From Allomuricauda sp. ARW1Y1 (GTDB lineage Bacteria > Bacteroidota > Bacteroidia > Flavobacteriales > Flavobacteriaceae), in NCBI RefSeq assembly GCF_013407935.1, contig NZ_JACBZU010000001.1, forward strand, positions 186,001 to 250,000: 64,000 nucleotides of DNA, given 5' to 3'. Below are positions 19,783 through 28,166 of this stretch, one piece after another; positions within the stretch are counted from its first letter, which is position 1, and every line of letters begins with the position of its first letter. The position numbers and the translations under genes are program-made. The notes beneath the pieces are model-generated. The model was not told the origin of the DNA. It searched no databases and was given only the letters and a program-made list of their open reading frames with translations.

Positions 19783-20748
19783 TTGGGCAAATCCCTAAAA
19801 AAATTCCTTAAACTTTTTGTACCCATCGCTTTTGGGCTCTTCTTGGTTTGGTACTCCTACAACTCCACCACACCTGAAGAACGGGATCAAATCCTCCACT
19901 ATATTTCCAATGCCAGTCCATTTTGGGTGGGTATTTCCGTGATTATCGGGATTTTGAGCCACATTTCCAGAGCGGTCCGTTGGAAATATCTGTTGGAACC
20001 CATGGGATATCGCCCCAAAACCATCAACACCATATTCATCGTATTGATTTCCTATTTTGCCAACTTGGGCATACCCCGCTCGGGCGAAATTTTAAGGGCC
20101 ACCGCACTCACCACCTACGAAAAGGTCCCTTTTGAAAAAGGCTTCGGAACCATTGTCACCGAAAGAGTTATAGACCTATTGATGCTTTTGATCATCATTT
20201 TGGTCACCCTCGTACTTCAAACGGATTTTATTCTAGGATTTCTGGAGCAACGAGGAGTAAACCTCATAGGGGCCATTGGAATTTTATTTGTTGGGATAGT
20301 CGGTCTTTTTCTGGGGTCGTATATCATCCGAAAATCAAAATCGCCATTGGCGTTAAAGTTGAAAGGCTTCTTGGGCGGACTTCAAGATGGGGTGCTCAGC
20401 CTCTTCAGAATGAAAAACAAATGGCCGTTCATCCTTCACACGGTTTTTATCTGGGCTGCCTATTTTGGTATGTTCTGGGTGATAAAATACACGGTCGAAG
20501 AAACCGTTCCGCTCTCCATGGGCGAACTATTGGTGGCCTTTGTCGCTGGGGCCTTCGCCATGTCGACCACCAACGGCGGAATTGGCCTGTACCCCATAGC
20601 CGTAAGTGCCGCCTTGGGCATCTATGGCATCAGCTCTGTTTCTGGTGATGCTTTTGGTTGGATCATGTGGATCGCACAAACCATGATGGTCGTTCTTTTC
20701 GGTACAATATCCTTCATCGTATTACCGTTATTGAATAGAAATCGGTAA
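19783..20748 (+). CDS. Lysylphosphatidylglycerol synthase-type transmembrane (UPF0104/YbhN) protein
   Basis: 321 residues, starting at a TTG 3 bp after the panD stop. No in-frame ATG lies near the N-terminus. It has about eight hydrophobic segments and the family hallmarks SHISRAVRWKYLLEPMGY, YFANLGIPRSGEILRA and, late in the protein, AFAMSTTNGGIGLYP. This family is the membrane (flippase-like) part of MprF without the synthase domain. Free-standing members are thought to move lipids or isoprenoid-linked substrates across the inner membrane, but the substrate is not known here. Its place after panCD probably reflects shared transcription only. Confidence 0.85.
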   Translation: MGKSLKKFLKLFVPIAFGLFLVWYSYNSTTPEERDQILHYISNASPFWVGISVIIGILSHISRAVRWKYLLEPMGYRPKTINTIFIVLISYFANLGIPRSGEILRATALTTYEKVPFEKGFGTIVTERVIDLLMLLIIILVTLVLQTDFILGFLEQRGVNLIGAIGILFVGIVGLFLGSYIIRKSKSPLALKLKGFLGGLQDGVLSLFRMKNKWPFILHTVFIWAAYFGMFWVIKYTVEETVPLSMGELLVAFVAGAFAMSTTNGGIGLYPIAVSAALGIYGISSVSGDAFGWIMWIAQTMMVVLFGTISFIVLPLLNRNR

Positions 20749-20773
20749 GCCCCTACCGCCCAAAACTTAACCA

Positions 20774-21916
20774 ATGAAAAAATGTCTATTGCTACTGATA
20801 GGCTTCACCTGCTTGAACCTAGGCGCCCAAGTAAAAAAGGAAATATTCGAATCCTTTAAACTACAGGAACGACGCGATGTTTCCTACTACTTTCCAGAAG
20901 ATTACGACGAAGAAAAATCGTATCCACTCATCGTGGTACTCGACGCCGAACATTTGTTCGACCTTGTCGTGGCCAACGTAAAATTCCAAAGCAGCTTTGA
21001 TCGCATGCCCCAAGCTATTGTAGTAGGCGTGAATCAATTGGAGAATGACATTCGCTGGGAAGATTGCGCCTTCGAAGAGGTTTCGGGCCTACCATCCGAA
21101 AAAGGAAAGCTGTTCTTTGAGTTTTTGGGCACTGAAATCATCCCATATCTAGAGACCACTTACAATGTGGCTCCATTCAAAATGTTTGTGGGGTACGATA
21201 TCACCGCCAATTTTGGCAACTACTATTTGTTCAAGGATAGATCATTGTTCAATTCGTACATCAGCATTTCGCCCGTTTTGGCCACTGAAATGGAAAGTAG
21301 GGTGCCTGCACGCCTATCGGAGCTCGACCAGACGATTTTTTACAACTTGATCGTGGAAAAAGCACCCACCGATGATCGCCAGCGCGTACTTCAAATGAAT
21401 GCCAGCATCAAATCCATCACCAAAGAATCCCTGCATTACTTTTTTGATGAATATGAAAATGCCGACCACACCTCCATTGCCGCTTATGGGATAAGCAAAG
21501 CTTTTGATAATGTTTTCCGGATATATCGCCCCATTACCCCTGCGGAATACAAATCGGATATTTTGACCTCCGAAGAGCCCGTTTTCGACTATCTGGAAAC
21601 ACGATATGGCACAATCAAAGACCTCTTTGGTTTTGAAAAACCCGTGGAACTCAACGACATCATGGCCATTTATGCGGCATGCCTTAAAAAAGAGGATTAC
21701 GAATCCTTAAAACCACTGGCAGAGCTTTGCAAAAAGGAATTTCCAGAAACCATGATGGGCTTTTATTTTGAAGCAGAACACTATGAGTTCATCGGAGAGC
21801 CAAAAAAGGCATTCAAGACCTTTGAAAAAGCCTTCCAAATGGAAGAAATCGACTTTTTGACCAAGGATTTGGCACTTCAAAAAATAGATGCGCTCAAGGA
21901 AGACTTTGGGTATTAG
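20774..21916 (+). CDS. Esterase D-type alpha/beta-hydrolase-fold protein, nucleophile replaced
   Basis: 380 residues with a signal peptide (MKKCLLLLIGFTCLNLGAQ). Residues about 30-240 follow the putative esterase (Fes/IroE/EstD-like) fold: YYFPEDYDEEKSYPLIVVLDAEHLF, then QAIVVGVNQ, then the nucleophile-elbow region. Where active relatives have G-H-S-F-G-G, this protein has GYDITA, with Asp142 (bases 21197-21199) in place of Ser. The catalytic His is kept at 232 (NADHTSI). A helical TPR-like tail follows (about 270-380, ending FKTFEKAFQMEEIDF). It is probably periplasmic and either inactive as a serine esterase or repurposed. It follows the UPF0104 gene after 25 bp. Confidence 0.75.
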   Translation: MKKCLLLLIGFTCLNLGAQVKKEIFESFKLQERRDVSYYFPEDYDEEKSYPLIVVLDAEHLFDLVVANVKFQSSFDRMPQAIVVGVNQLENDIRWEDCAFEEVSGLPSEKGKLFFEFLGTEIIPYLETTYNVAPFKMFVGYDITANFGNYYLFKDRSLFNSYISISPVLATEMESRVPARLSELDQTIFYNLIVEKAPTDDRQRVLQMNASIKSITKESLHYFFDEYENADHTSIAAYGISKAFDNVFRIYRPITPAEYKSDILTSEEPVFDYLETRYGTIKDLFGFEKPVELNDIMAIYAACLKKEDYESLKPLAELCKKEFPETMMGFYFEAEHYEFIGEPKKAFKTFEKAFQMEEIDFLTKDLALQKIDALKEDFGY

Positions 21917-21934
21917 TGAGCTGTATTTCTTAAT

Positions 21935-22008
21935 GATTTGATTGTTGGGTGGTTTGCTTCAGAAAAAATCAAACCAATTATTAAGACATCAATCCAACAA
22001 TCAAAATC
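21935..22008. repeat. Nested inverted repeat before radA
   Basis: Outer arms GATTTGATTGTTGG (21935-21948) and CCAACAATCAAAATC (21994-22008) match except for one extra base. Inner arms TGGTTTG (21950-21956) and CAAACCA (21970-21976) match perfectly. It fills most of the 122-bp gap between the esterase-fold gene and radA. It could fold in RNA as a long stem with an internal hairpin; no T run follows. Confidence 0.6.
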
Positions 22009-22038
22009 CATATCTTTAGGCCCCTCATTGAATTCTGA

Positions 22039-23397
22039 ATGGCCAAGACCAAAACAACATTCTTTTGTCAAAATTGTGGCACCCAATTCCCTAAATGGAT
22101 CGGACAATGTTCCTCCTGCAAGGAATGGAACACCATTGTGGAAGAAGTCATCCAAAAAGAGGATAAAAAAAGTTGGCGAACCGACACCGTTGCCAAACAG
22201 GCCAATAAACCGCTTCGCGTTTCCGAAATCACCCAAGAAAAGGAACTGCGCTTGGATACCTTGGACCAAGAGTTCAACCGTGTGTTGGGCGGTGGGTTGG
22301 TACCAGGCTCATTGACCTTGTTGGGCGGGGAACCAGGTATCGGAAAAAGTACGCTGTTGCTTCAAATTGCGCTAAAACTGCCCTACAAAATCCTTTATGT
22401 GTCGGGAGAGGAGAGTCAGCGACAGATAAAAATGAGAGCCGACCGGATTCAGCCCAACAGCGAGAATTGCTATATCCTCACTGAAACGAAAACGCAGAAT
22501 ATATTTCAACAGATCACTACCATAGAGCCCGATTTGGTAATCATCGATTCCATCCAGACCTTACATACCGATTATATCGAATCCGCTGCGGGAAGCATTT
22601 CCCAAATCAGGGAATGCACCGCGGAACTCATCAAGTTTGCCAAGGAAAGTCATACCCCTGTTATTTTGGTAGGACACATCACCAAGGATGGCACCATTGC
22701 AGGACCCAAAATTTTGGAACATATGGTGGATACCGTTCTCCAATTTGAAGGTGACCGTAATTACGTGTACCGCATTCTTCGTTCCCTTAAAAACCGTTTC
22801 GGTTCCACAGCTGAACTCGGCATTTATGAGATGCAGGGAAGCGGCCTACGTGAAGTGAACAATCCATCGGAAGTGCTCATTTCCAAAAATGACGAAGACC
22901 TCAGCGGTACTGCCATCGCAGCCACTGTGGAAGGTATGCGACCTTTGTTGATAGAGATTCAGGCTCTGGTCAGCACAGCCGTCTACGGCACACCGCAACG
23001 TTCCGCCACAGGCTTCAATGCCAAACGTTTGAACATGCTCTTAGCCGTTTTGGAAAAAAGGGCAGGTTTTAAATTGGCCGCAAAAGACGTTTTCTTGAAC
23101 ATCACCGGTGGCATCTCCGTAGATGACCCTGCTATCGATTTGGCCGTAATGGCCGCTATCCTATCCAGCAACTCCGACATTGCCATTGAAAAAGGTGTTT
23201 GCTTTGCGGCAGAAGTCGGACTTGGAGGAGAAATTAGGCCAGTTCAACGAGTGGACCAACGCATACTCGAAGCTGAAAAATTGGGCTTCTCCAAAATATT
23301 TGTCTCCAAAAACAACAAAATCGGTTTAAAACAATCTGGCATACAGATTCAAAAAGTATCCAAGATCGAGGATGTAGTTGCCCATCTGTTCGGGTAA
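22039..23397 (+). CDS. radA: DNA repair protein RadA
   Basis: 452 residues, normal length. An N-terminal four-cysteine zinc finger (Cys 10, 13, 24, 27) precedes a RecA-like ATPase with Walker A GEPGIGKST at 97-105 and Walker B VIIDSIQTL. The RadA signature KNRFG is at 251-255, and a C-terminal Lon-protease-like domain (from about 280, LVSTAVYGTPQRSATGF) completes it. RadA is a hexameric helicase that drives branch migration during recombination and repair. It starts 122 bp after the esterase-fold gene, behind a nested inverted repeat. Confidence 0.97.
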   Translation: MAKTKTTFFCQNCGTQFPKWIGQCSSCKEWNTIVEEVIQKEDKKSWRTDTVAKQANKPLRVSEITQEKELRLDTLDQEFNRVLGGGLVPGSLTLLGGEPGIGKSTLLLQIALKLPYKILYVSGEESQRQIKMRADRIQPNSENCYILTETKTQNIFQQITTIEPDLVIIDSIQTLHTDYIESAAGSISQIRECTAELIKFAKESHTPVILVGHITKDGTIAGPKILEHMVDTVLQFEGDRNYVYRILRSLKNRFGSTAELGIYEMQGSGLREVNNPSEVLISKNDEDLSGTAIAATVEGMRPLLIEIQALVSTAVYGTPQRSATGFNAKRLNMLLAVLEKRAGFKLAAKDVFLNITGGISVDDPAIDLAVMAAILSSNSDIAIEKGVCFAAEVGLGGEIRPVQRVDQRILEAEKLGFSKIFVSKNNKIGLKQSGIQIQKVSKIEDVVAHLFG

Positions 23398-23447
23398 AAC
23401 CGTAATTGCAGGTTTCTTTATATATTTAGGAAACTTTCAAACTGCAC

Positions 23448-25604
23448 ATGAAAAGATATTTCCCCCTAGCCTTATTTACGCTATTGACAGCGTGCTCAAA
23501 CTTTGACAAAAACAAAGCGGACAAGCCCTATTTTACAACCTGGGAGCACTATTTGGGTGACCCCGAACGCACACACTACTCCAATCTTAATCAAATTGAC
23601 ACAGCAAATGTTTCCCAATTAAAATTGGCATGGAGCTATAAAAGTGGCGGACTTCAAGAGGGCAGAACAACTCAGATTCAAACCAGTCCATTAATGGTTG
23701 ATGGGGTCCTTTATGGCGTCAATGCCGCCATCGAGCTGTTTGCCCTCGATGCAACTACGGGCAAGGAAATCTGGAAATTCTCGCCAAAAACCAAAGATGA
23801 ATCAGGTTTGGGGCTTAATCGGGGCCTAAATTATTGGAAATCCGATGGAGAACATCCCGGCCGTATCTTTTTCTCATCGGGACCCAAACTTTATGCTGTA
23901 GACATAATCACTGGCGAACCCATTTCCTCATTTGGCAACAATGGCAGTATTGATTTAAGGGAGGGACTGGGCAGGGACCCCAGCAAATTATCCGTGGTAT
24001 CGAACACGCCCGGCGCAGTTTTTCAAAATATATTGATTCAAGGTACCCGAGTGGGCGAAGGTCCAGGCTCCTCACCAGGACATATCCGTGCCTATGATGT
24101 GCTCACAGGTGAAATTTTATGGACCTTCCATACCATTCCACAGCCCGGGGAATTTGGTTACGATACCTGGCCAGCGGAAGCATATAAAAAAGTAGGAGGC
24201 GCCAATAGTTGGCCCGGTATGGCCTTGGACACCGAACAGGGCATTGTTTACATTCCCACGGGCTCAGCGGCTTTTGATTGGTATGGGGGCGACCGGGAAG
24301 GTGCCAACCTTTTTGCCAATTCCCTCTTGGCCCTCAATGCCAACACAGGCGAACGTATTTGGCATTTTCAAATGGTGCACCACGATATTTGGGACCGTGA
24401 TTTGCCTGCGCCACCCAATCTAGTTGATATTGAACGGGACGGACAAACCATTCCTGCTGTGGCTCAAGTTACCAAAAGTGGGCATGTGTTCGTGTTCAAC
24501 CGCATCACGGGAGAACCTTTGTTTCCTATCGAGGAGAAAGCATATCCCAGTTCTACATTGCTTGGTGAAAAGGCATTTGAAACCCAACCCTTACCTCTTA
24601 AACCTGCTCCATTTGCACGTCAGATATTGACAGAAGACGATTTGTATGCACCCGACCGCACCGCATTTGTGGATGATTTGGTTTCAGGGAACAAAACTGA
24701 AAATGCACCCACCGTGCTTGAAAAGTTCAAATCCATCACATCCAAAGGACAATTTATTCCTATGGATACCACAGGGGTAATCTTATTCCCCGGTGCCGAT
24801 GGGGGAGCCGAATGGGGCGGGGCTGCCCTCGACCCTCGTGATGGCGTGATGTACGTAAATTCCAATGAAATGGCTTGGATCATTAAAATGAAAGAGGTTG
24901 GTGGCGGTGCCGAAGGCTCCAGCGTTGGACAAAGTCTGGCACAAATCCATTGCGCCCGATGCCATGGTGGAGAACTGCAAGGTTTGGCCGGTATTCCAGC
25001 ACTTCAGAATATAAAGTTGCGTTTGGAAGCCGATTCCATAAAGACCATCATCCAAAAAGGGCGTGGTGCCATGCCGGGCATGCCCAACCTTTCCACGGAT
25101 GAAACGGATGCCATTACAGAGTTTCTTATGGGTATGGAACAAGCAAAAGACCACCGGGTGGAAAAAATAAATGTAGATGTGCCCTATTCGGTCGCTAGTT
25201 TCGCAAGATTTAAGGATGATAGGGGCTATCCCGTTGTGAAACCGCCATGGGGAACATTGAATGCCATCGACCTCAACACAGGTGAGTATCTATGGACCGT
25301 GCCTCTGGGCCACGAGGAAAGTTTAAAGGACCCGAACGTACCCGTTTCCGGACTGGAAAATTACGGCGGGCCTGCCATCACAAAAGGTGGGGTGCTTTTT
25401 ATTGCTGCCACAAAGGATGAAAAAATCCGTGCGTTCCATATGAAAACAGGTGAACAGCTCTGGGAAGACAGACTTCCCACAGGCGGTTATGCCACTCCCA
25501 TCACCTATCAAGTGGATGGCAAGCAATACCTTGTCATTTCTTGCGGGGGCGGAAAAATGGGAACTGCCTCGGGTGATGAATATCGGGCATACGCCCTCGA
25601 ATAA
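23448..25604 (+). CDS. PQQ-dependent dehydrogenase-like lipoprotein with inserted cytochrome c domain
   Basis: 718 residues. A lipoprotein signal ends LLTACSNF. The eight-bladed propeller of quinoprotein alcohol/glucose dehydrogenases is recognisable by tryptophan-docking repeats (LAWSYKSGG, ATTGKEIWKFSPK, VLTGEILWTFHTIP, LNTGEYLWTVPLG, MKTGEQLWEDRLP) and by MVHHDIWDRDLPAPPNL. A c-type cytochrome domain is inserted before the last blades, with the haem site CARCH at 502-506 and a distal Met in GAMPGMPNL. Such enzymes oxidise sugars or alcohols in the periplasm and pass electrons to the respiratory chain through the attached haem. No PQQ biosynthesis gene is in the window, so cofactor supply is unknown. 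It converges with the aldo/keto reductase 3 bp away. Confidence 0.9.
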   Translation: MKRYFPLALFTLLTACSNFDKNKADKPYFTTWEHYLGDPERTHYSNLNQIDTANVSQLKLAWSYKSGGLQEGRTTQIQTSPLMVDGVLYGVNAAIELFALDATTGKEIWKFSPKTKDESGLGLNRGLNYWKSDGEHPGRIFFSSGPKLYAVDIITGEPISSFGNNGSIDLREGLGRDPSKLSVVSNTPGAVFQNILIQGTRVGEGPGSSPGHIRAYDVLTGEILWTFHTIPQPGEFGYDTWPAEAYKKVGGANSWPGMALDTEQGIVYIPTGSAAFDWYGGDREGANLFANSLLALNANTGERIWHFQMVHHDIWDRDLPAPPNLVDIERDGQTIPAVAQVTKSGHVFVFNRITGEPLFPIEEKAYPSSTLLGEKAFETQPLPLKPAPFARQILTEDDLYAPDRTAFVDDLVSGNKTENAPTVLEKFKSITSKGQFIPMDTTGVILFPGADGGAEWGGAALDPRDGVMYVNSNEMAWIIKMKEVGGGAEGSSVGQSLAQIHCARCHGGELQGLAGIPALQNIKLRLEADSIKTIIQKGRGAMPGMPNLSTDETDAITEFLMGMEQAKDHRVEKINVDVPYSVASFARFKDDRGYPVVKPPWGTLNAIDLNTGEYLWTVPLGHEESLKDPNVPVSGLENYGGPAITKGGVLFIAATKDEKIRAFHMKTGEQLWEDRLPTGGYATPITYQVDGKQYLVISCGGGKMGTASGDEYRAYALE

Positions 25605-25606
25605 GT

Positions 25607-26647
25607 TTAAGGTGCGGGATTTGGAATGGTGTTGTGGATTTCCTCAATGCCATCCAACACCTCATCGGAAAGGTCTACATCGATACTGGCGATGTTTTCC
25701 TTGAGTTGTTCCATACTGGTTGCACCAATGATATTACTCGTTAAAAATGGCCGGGTATTTACAAAAGCCAATGCCATTTGGGCGAGGCTAAGGTCGTGTG
25801 CTTTGGCCAATTCCGCATAAGCTTCGGTAGCTTGGGTGGCAGTCTCCCCACTATATCGGTTATAATTTGGGAACAAGGTTACCCTGGCCTTTCTTGGAGG
25901 AACATCTGTAAGGTATTTACCGCTTAGCACTCCAAAACCTAAGGGAGAATACGCCAAAAGTCCGATTTGTTCGCGCATGGAAATTTCGGAAAGACCCACC
26001 TCGAACAAACGGTTCAGCAAACTATAAGGGTTCTGGATGGTCTTCATCCTCGGCAAGGATTGATGCACCTTGCTTTCTTCCAAATACCGCATGGTACCCC
26101 ATGGCGTCTCATTGGAAATCCCAACGTGGCGGATTTTGCCTTCCGCAATTAGGTCACGCAACGTTTCCAATACTTGATGGATATTGTCATCCCAAACATC
26201 AACGGCATGGGCATTATACCCGCGTTGTCCAAAATAATTGGTCTTCCGCTCTGGCCAGTGCAATTGGTATAGGTCGATATAATCCGTTTGAAGGCGCTTT
26301 AAACTGCCCTCCACCGCACTGATGATGGATTCCTTGCTGAACCCCGAGTCACGAATATGCCGTGCTGCGTGCCCTGGCCCTGCAATTTTGGATGCCAGCA
26401 CCACTTTATCCCGATTGCCAGTTTTTTTGAACCAGTTTCCAATCAATTCTTCGGTAACGGCATAGAGTTCCTTTTTTGAAGGGATTGGGTATAATTCCGC
26501 GGTATCGAAAAAGTTCACCCCTTGATCCAGGGCATAGTCCATTTGCTCATGGGCATCATCTTCATTATTCTGGCGGCCCCACGTCATAGTGCCCAAGCAA
26601 ATTTTACTGATGCGGATATCGGTATGTGGAATTCTGGTATATTTCAT
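25607..26647 (-). CDS. Aldo/keto reductase (Tas-like)
   Basis: 346 residues. The start MKYTRIPHTDIRISKICLGTMTWG and the segments FFDTAELYP (catalytic Asp and Tyr), VVLASKI (Lys) and IDLYQLHWPER (His) give the complete catalytic tetrad of the aldo/keto reductase barrel. The NADPH-binding C-terminal end SNIIGATSMEQL is intact. Length and sequence closely follow Escherichia coli Tas, whose physiological substrate is not settled. It is cytoplasmic, with 60 bp between its start and the xth stop, on the same strand as xth. Confidence 0.92.
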   Translation of the reverse strand: MKYTRIPHTDIRISKICLGTMTWGRQNNEDDAHEQMDYALDQGVNFFDTAELYPIPSKKELYAVTEELIGNWFKKTGNRDKVVLASKIAGPGHAARHIRDSGFSKESIISAVEGSLKRLQTDYIDLYQLHWPERKTNYFGQRGYNAHAVDVWDDNIHQVLETLRDLIAEGKIRHVGISNETPWGTMRYLEESKVHQSLPRMKTIQNPYSLLNRLFEVGLSEISMREQIGLLAYSPLGFGVLSGKYLTDVPPRKARVTLFPNYNRYSGETATQATEAYAELAKAHDLSLAQMALAFVNTRPFLTSNIIGATSMEQLKENIASIDVDLSDEVLDGIEEIHNTIPNPAP

Positions 26648-26707
26648 CGTTTACTATTTAAGACTGTTAAAGGTAAGGAATCAGAAATATCGCCCTTTAC
26701 GGGAACG

Positions 26708-27472
26708 TTATTTTTCCACTTCCAACAAAATGGGACAATGATCACTGTGCTTGGCTTCGGAAAGGATAACGGAACGCTTTAATCGATCTTGCAAAGGCTC
26801 GGCCACCATGCCGTAATCCAAACGCCATCCTTTATTATTGGCCCTGGCATTGGCGCGGTAACTCCACCAGGTATAATTGTCGGGTTCCTTGTTGAAATGT
26901 CGGAAGCTATCAATAAAGCCACTTTTCATAAAATTGCCGATCCACTCGCGTTCTACGGGCAAAAATCCGGACACATTCTTGTTTCGGACGGGGTCATGGA
27001 TATCGATGGCTTCGTGACAAATATTGTAATCCCCGCATACAATAAGATTGGGGCGTTCCTTTCGAAGCTCCTCGGAATATTTTTGAAAATCCGCCATGTA
27101 GGTCAATTTAAAATCCAAGCGGTCCATATTGGTCCCGGAAGGCAAATACATGCTCATTATGGACAGATCTCCGTAGTCGGCTCTGATATTGCGCCCTTCA
27201 TGATCCATATAGTCGATACCCGTACCAAATTCCACATGGTCCGGCTCCGCTTTACAAAGTAAAGCCACACCACTATACCCTTTTTTCTGGGCACTGAACC
27301 AGTAGTGATGGGGATACCCAGCCTCCTCAAAAAGTTGGGTGTCCACCTGGTCCTCCATGGCCTTGGTCTCTTGAAGACAGATGATATCGGGGGAAACCGT
27401 TTGTAACCAATCCACAAATCCTTTGTTCATTGCGGCACGGATTCCGTTGACATTGTATGATGCGATTTTCAT
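26708..27472 (-). CDS. xth: Exodeoxyribonuclease III (AP endonuclease)
   Basis: 254 residues from the ATG at 27472 (MKIASYNVNGIRAAMNKGF). An upstream TTG at 27490 is in frame but overlaps a possible -7 element (TATTTTTG at 27488-27495). Catalytic motifs of the exonuclease-endonuclease-phosphatase fold are present: NVNGIRA, CLQETKA, MYLPSG, GDYNICHEAIDIHDP and the final SDHCPI. It cleaves at abasic sites and removes 3'-blocking groups during base excision repair. It is divergent from the isochorismatase-like gene with a 124-bp gap that shows nothing else. Confidence 0.95.
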   Translation of the reverse strand: MKIASYNVNGIRAAMNKGFVDWLQTVSPDIICLQETKAMEDQVDTQLFEEAGYPHHYWFSAQKKGYSGVALLCKAEPDHVEFGTGIDYMDHEGRNIRADYGDLSIMSMYLPSGTNMDRLDFKLTYMADFQKYSEELRKERPNLIVCGDYNICHEAIDIHDPVRNKNVSGFLPVEREWIGNFMKSGFIDSFRHFNKEPDNYTWWSYRANARANNKGWRLDYGMVAEPLQDRLKRSVILSEAKHSDHCPILLEVEK

Positions 27473-27596
27473 AAAATCAAATTTCCTCAAAAATAGCCAT
27501 TGTGGCCGGCTCCTTAAAATTGATTTTAATGATCATGGCATCGAATAATAGAATCGCAGTCCAACTCTTGATCTTTTCCCTTAATTTTATGGCAAA

Positions 27597-28166
27597 ATGG
27601 CCAGCATGACCTCACTTGTTTTGATAGACATCCAACTCGGTCTTCAGGAAACTTCCTTTTATGGCACGGAACGGAACCATCCAAACGCCGAAGAAAATTG
27701 TGGCAGGCTACTACACTTTTTTAGATCCAAACAATTGCCCGTTTTCCACGTAAAGCATAACTCCAGCAATCTAAGTTCGCCCTTGCACCCCAGCAAGATG
27801 AGCAACAATTTTCATCCAGCCGTAGAACCTTTGGTGAGTGAGCCCGTATTGGAAAAAACCGTGAATAGCGCTTTTATCGGAACAGACCTTGAGCTTCGTT
27901 TAAAAGCTTTGAACATCACCGATATCGTAGTGGCAGGGCTCACTATGGAGCACTGTATTTCCACCTCGGTGCGAATGGCCTCCAACTTGGGCTTTCATGT
28001 GACCTTGGTCTCCGACGCCACGGCAGCTTTCGACAAAGTGGGGTTTGACGGGAACCGATATGGCGCTGATGTAATCTTCCATACCGAATTGGCCAGCTTA
28101 AAAGATGAATTTGCCACCATCAAGGATACAGCGACCTTGTTGGAAGAACTCGATAAATCAGTTTAA
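27597..28166 (+). CDS. Isochorismatase-like cysteine hydrolase
   Basis: 189 residues. The catalytic triad of the family is visible: Asp11 in LVLIDIQLG, Lys87 in LEKTVNSAF and the nucleophile Cys120 in GLTMEHCISTSVRMA. Members hydrolyse vinyl ethers or amides (isochorismate, nicotinamide, ureas), and the exact substrate cannot be told from sequence. There is no signal peptide, so it is cytoplasmic. Its stop codon overlaps the ATG of the TonB receptor by one base (TAATG), which suggests translational coupling and a shared task, for example handling a compound that the receptor brings in. Confidence 0.9.
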   Translation: MASMTSLVLIDIQLGLQETSFYGTERNHPNAEENCGRLLHFFRSKQLPVFHVKHNSSNLSSPLHPSKMSNNFHPAVEPLVSEPVLEKTVNSAFIGTDLELRLKALNITDIVVAGLTMEHCISTSVRMASNLGFHVTLVSDATAAFDKVGFDGNRYGADVIFHTELASLKDEFATIKDTATLLEELDKSV

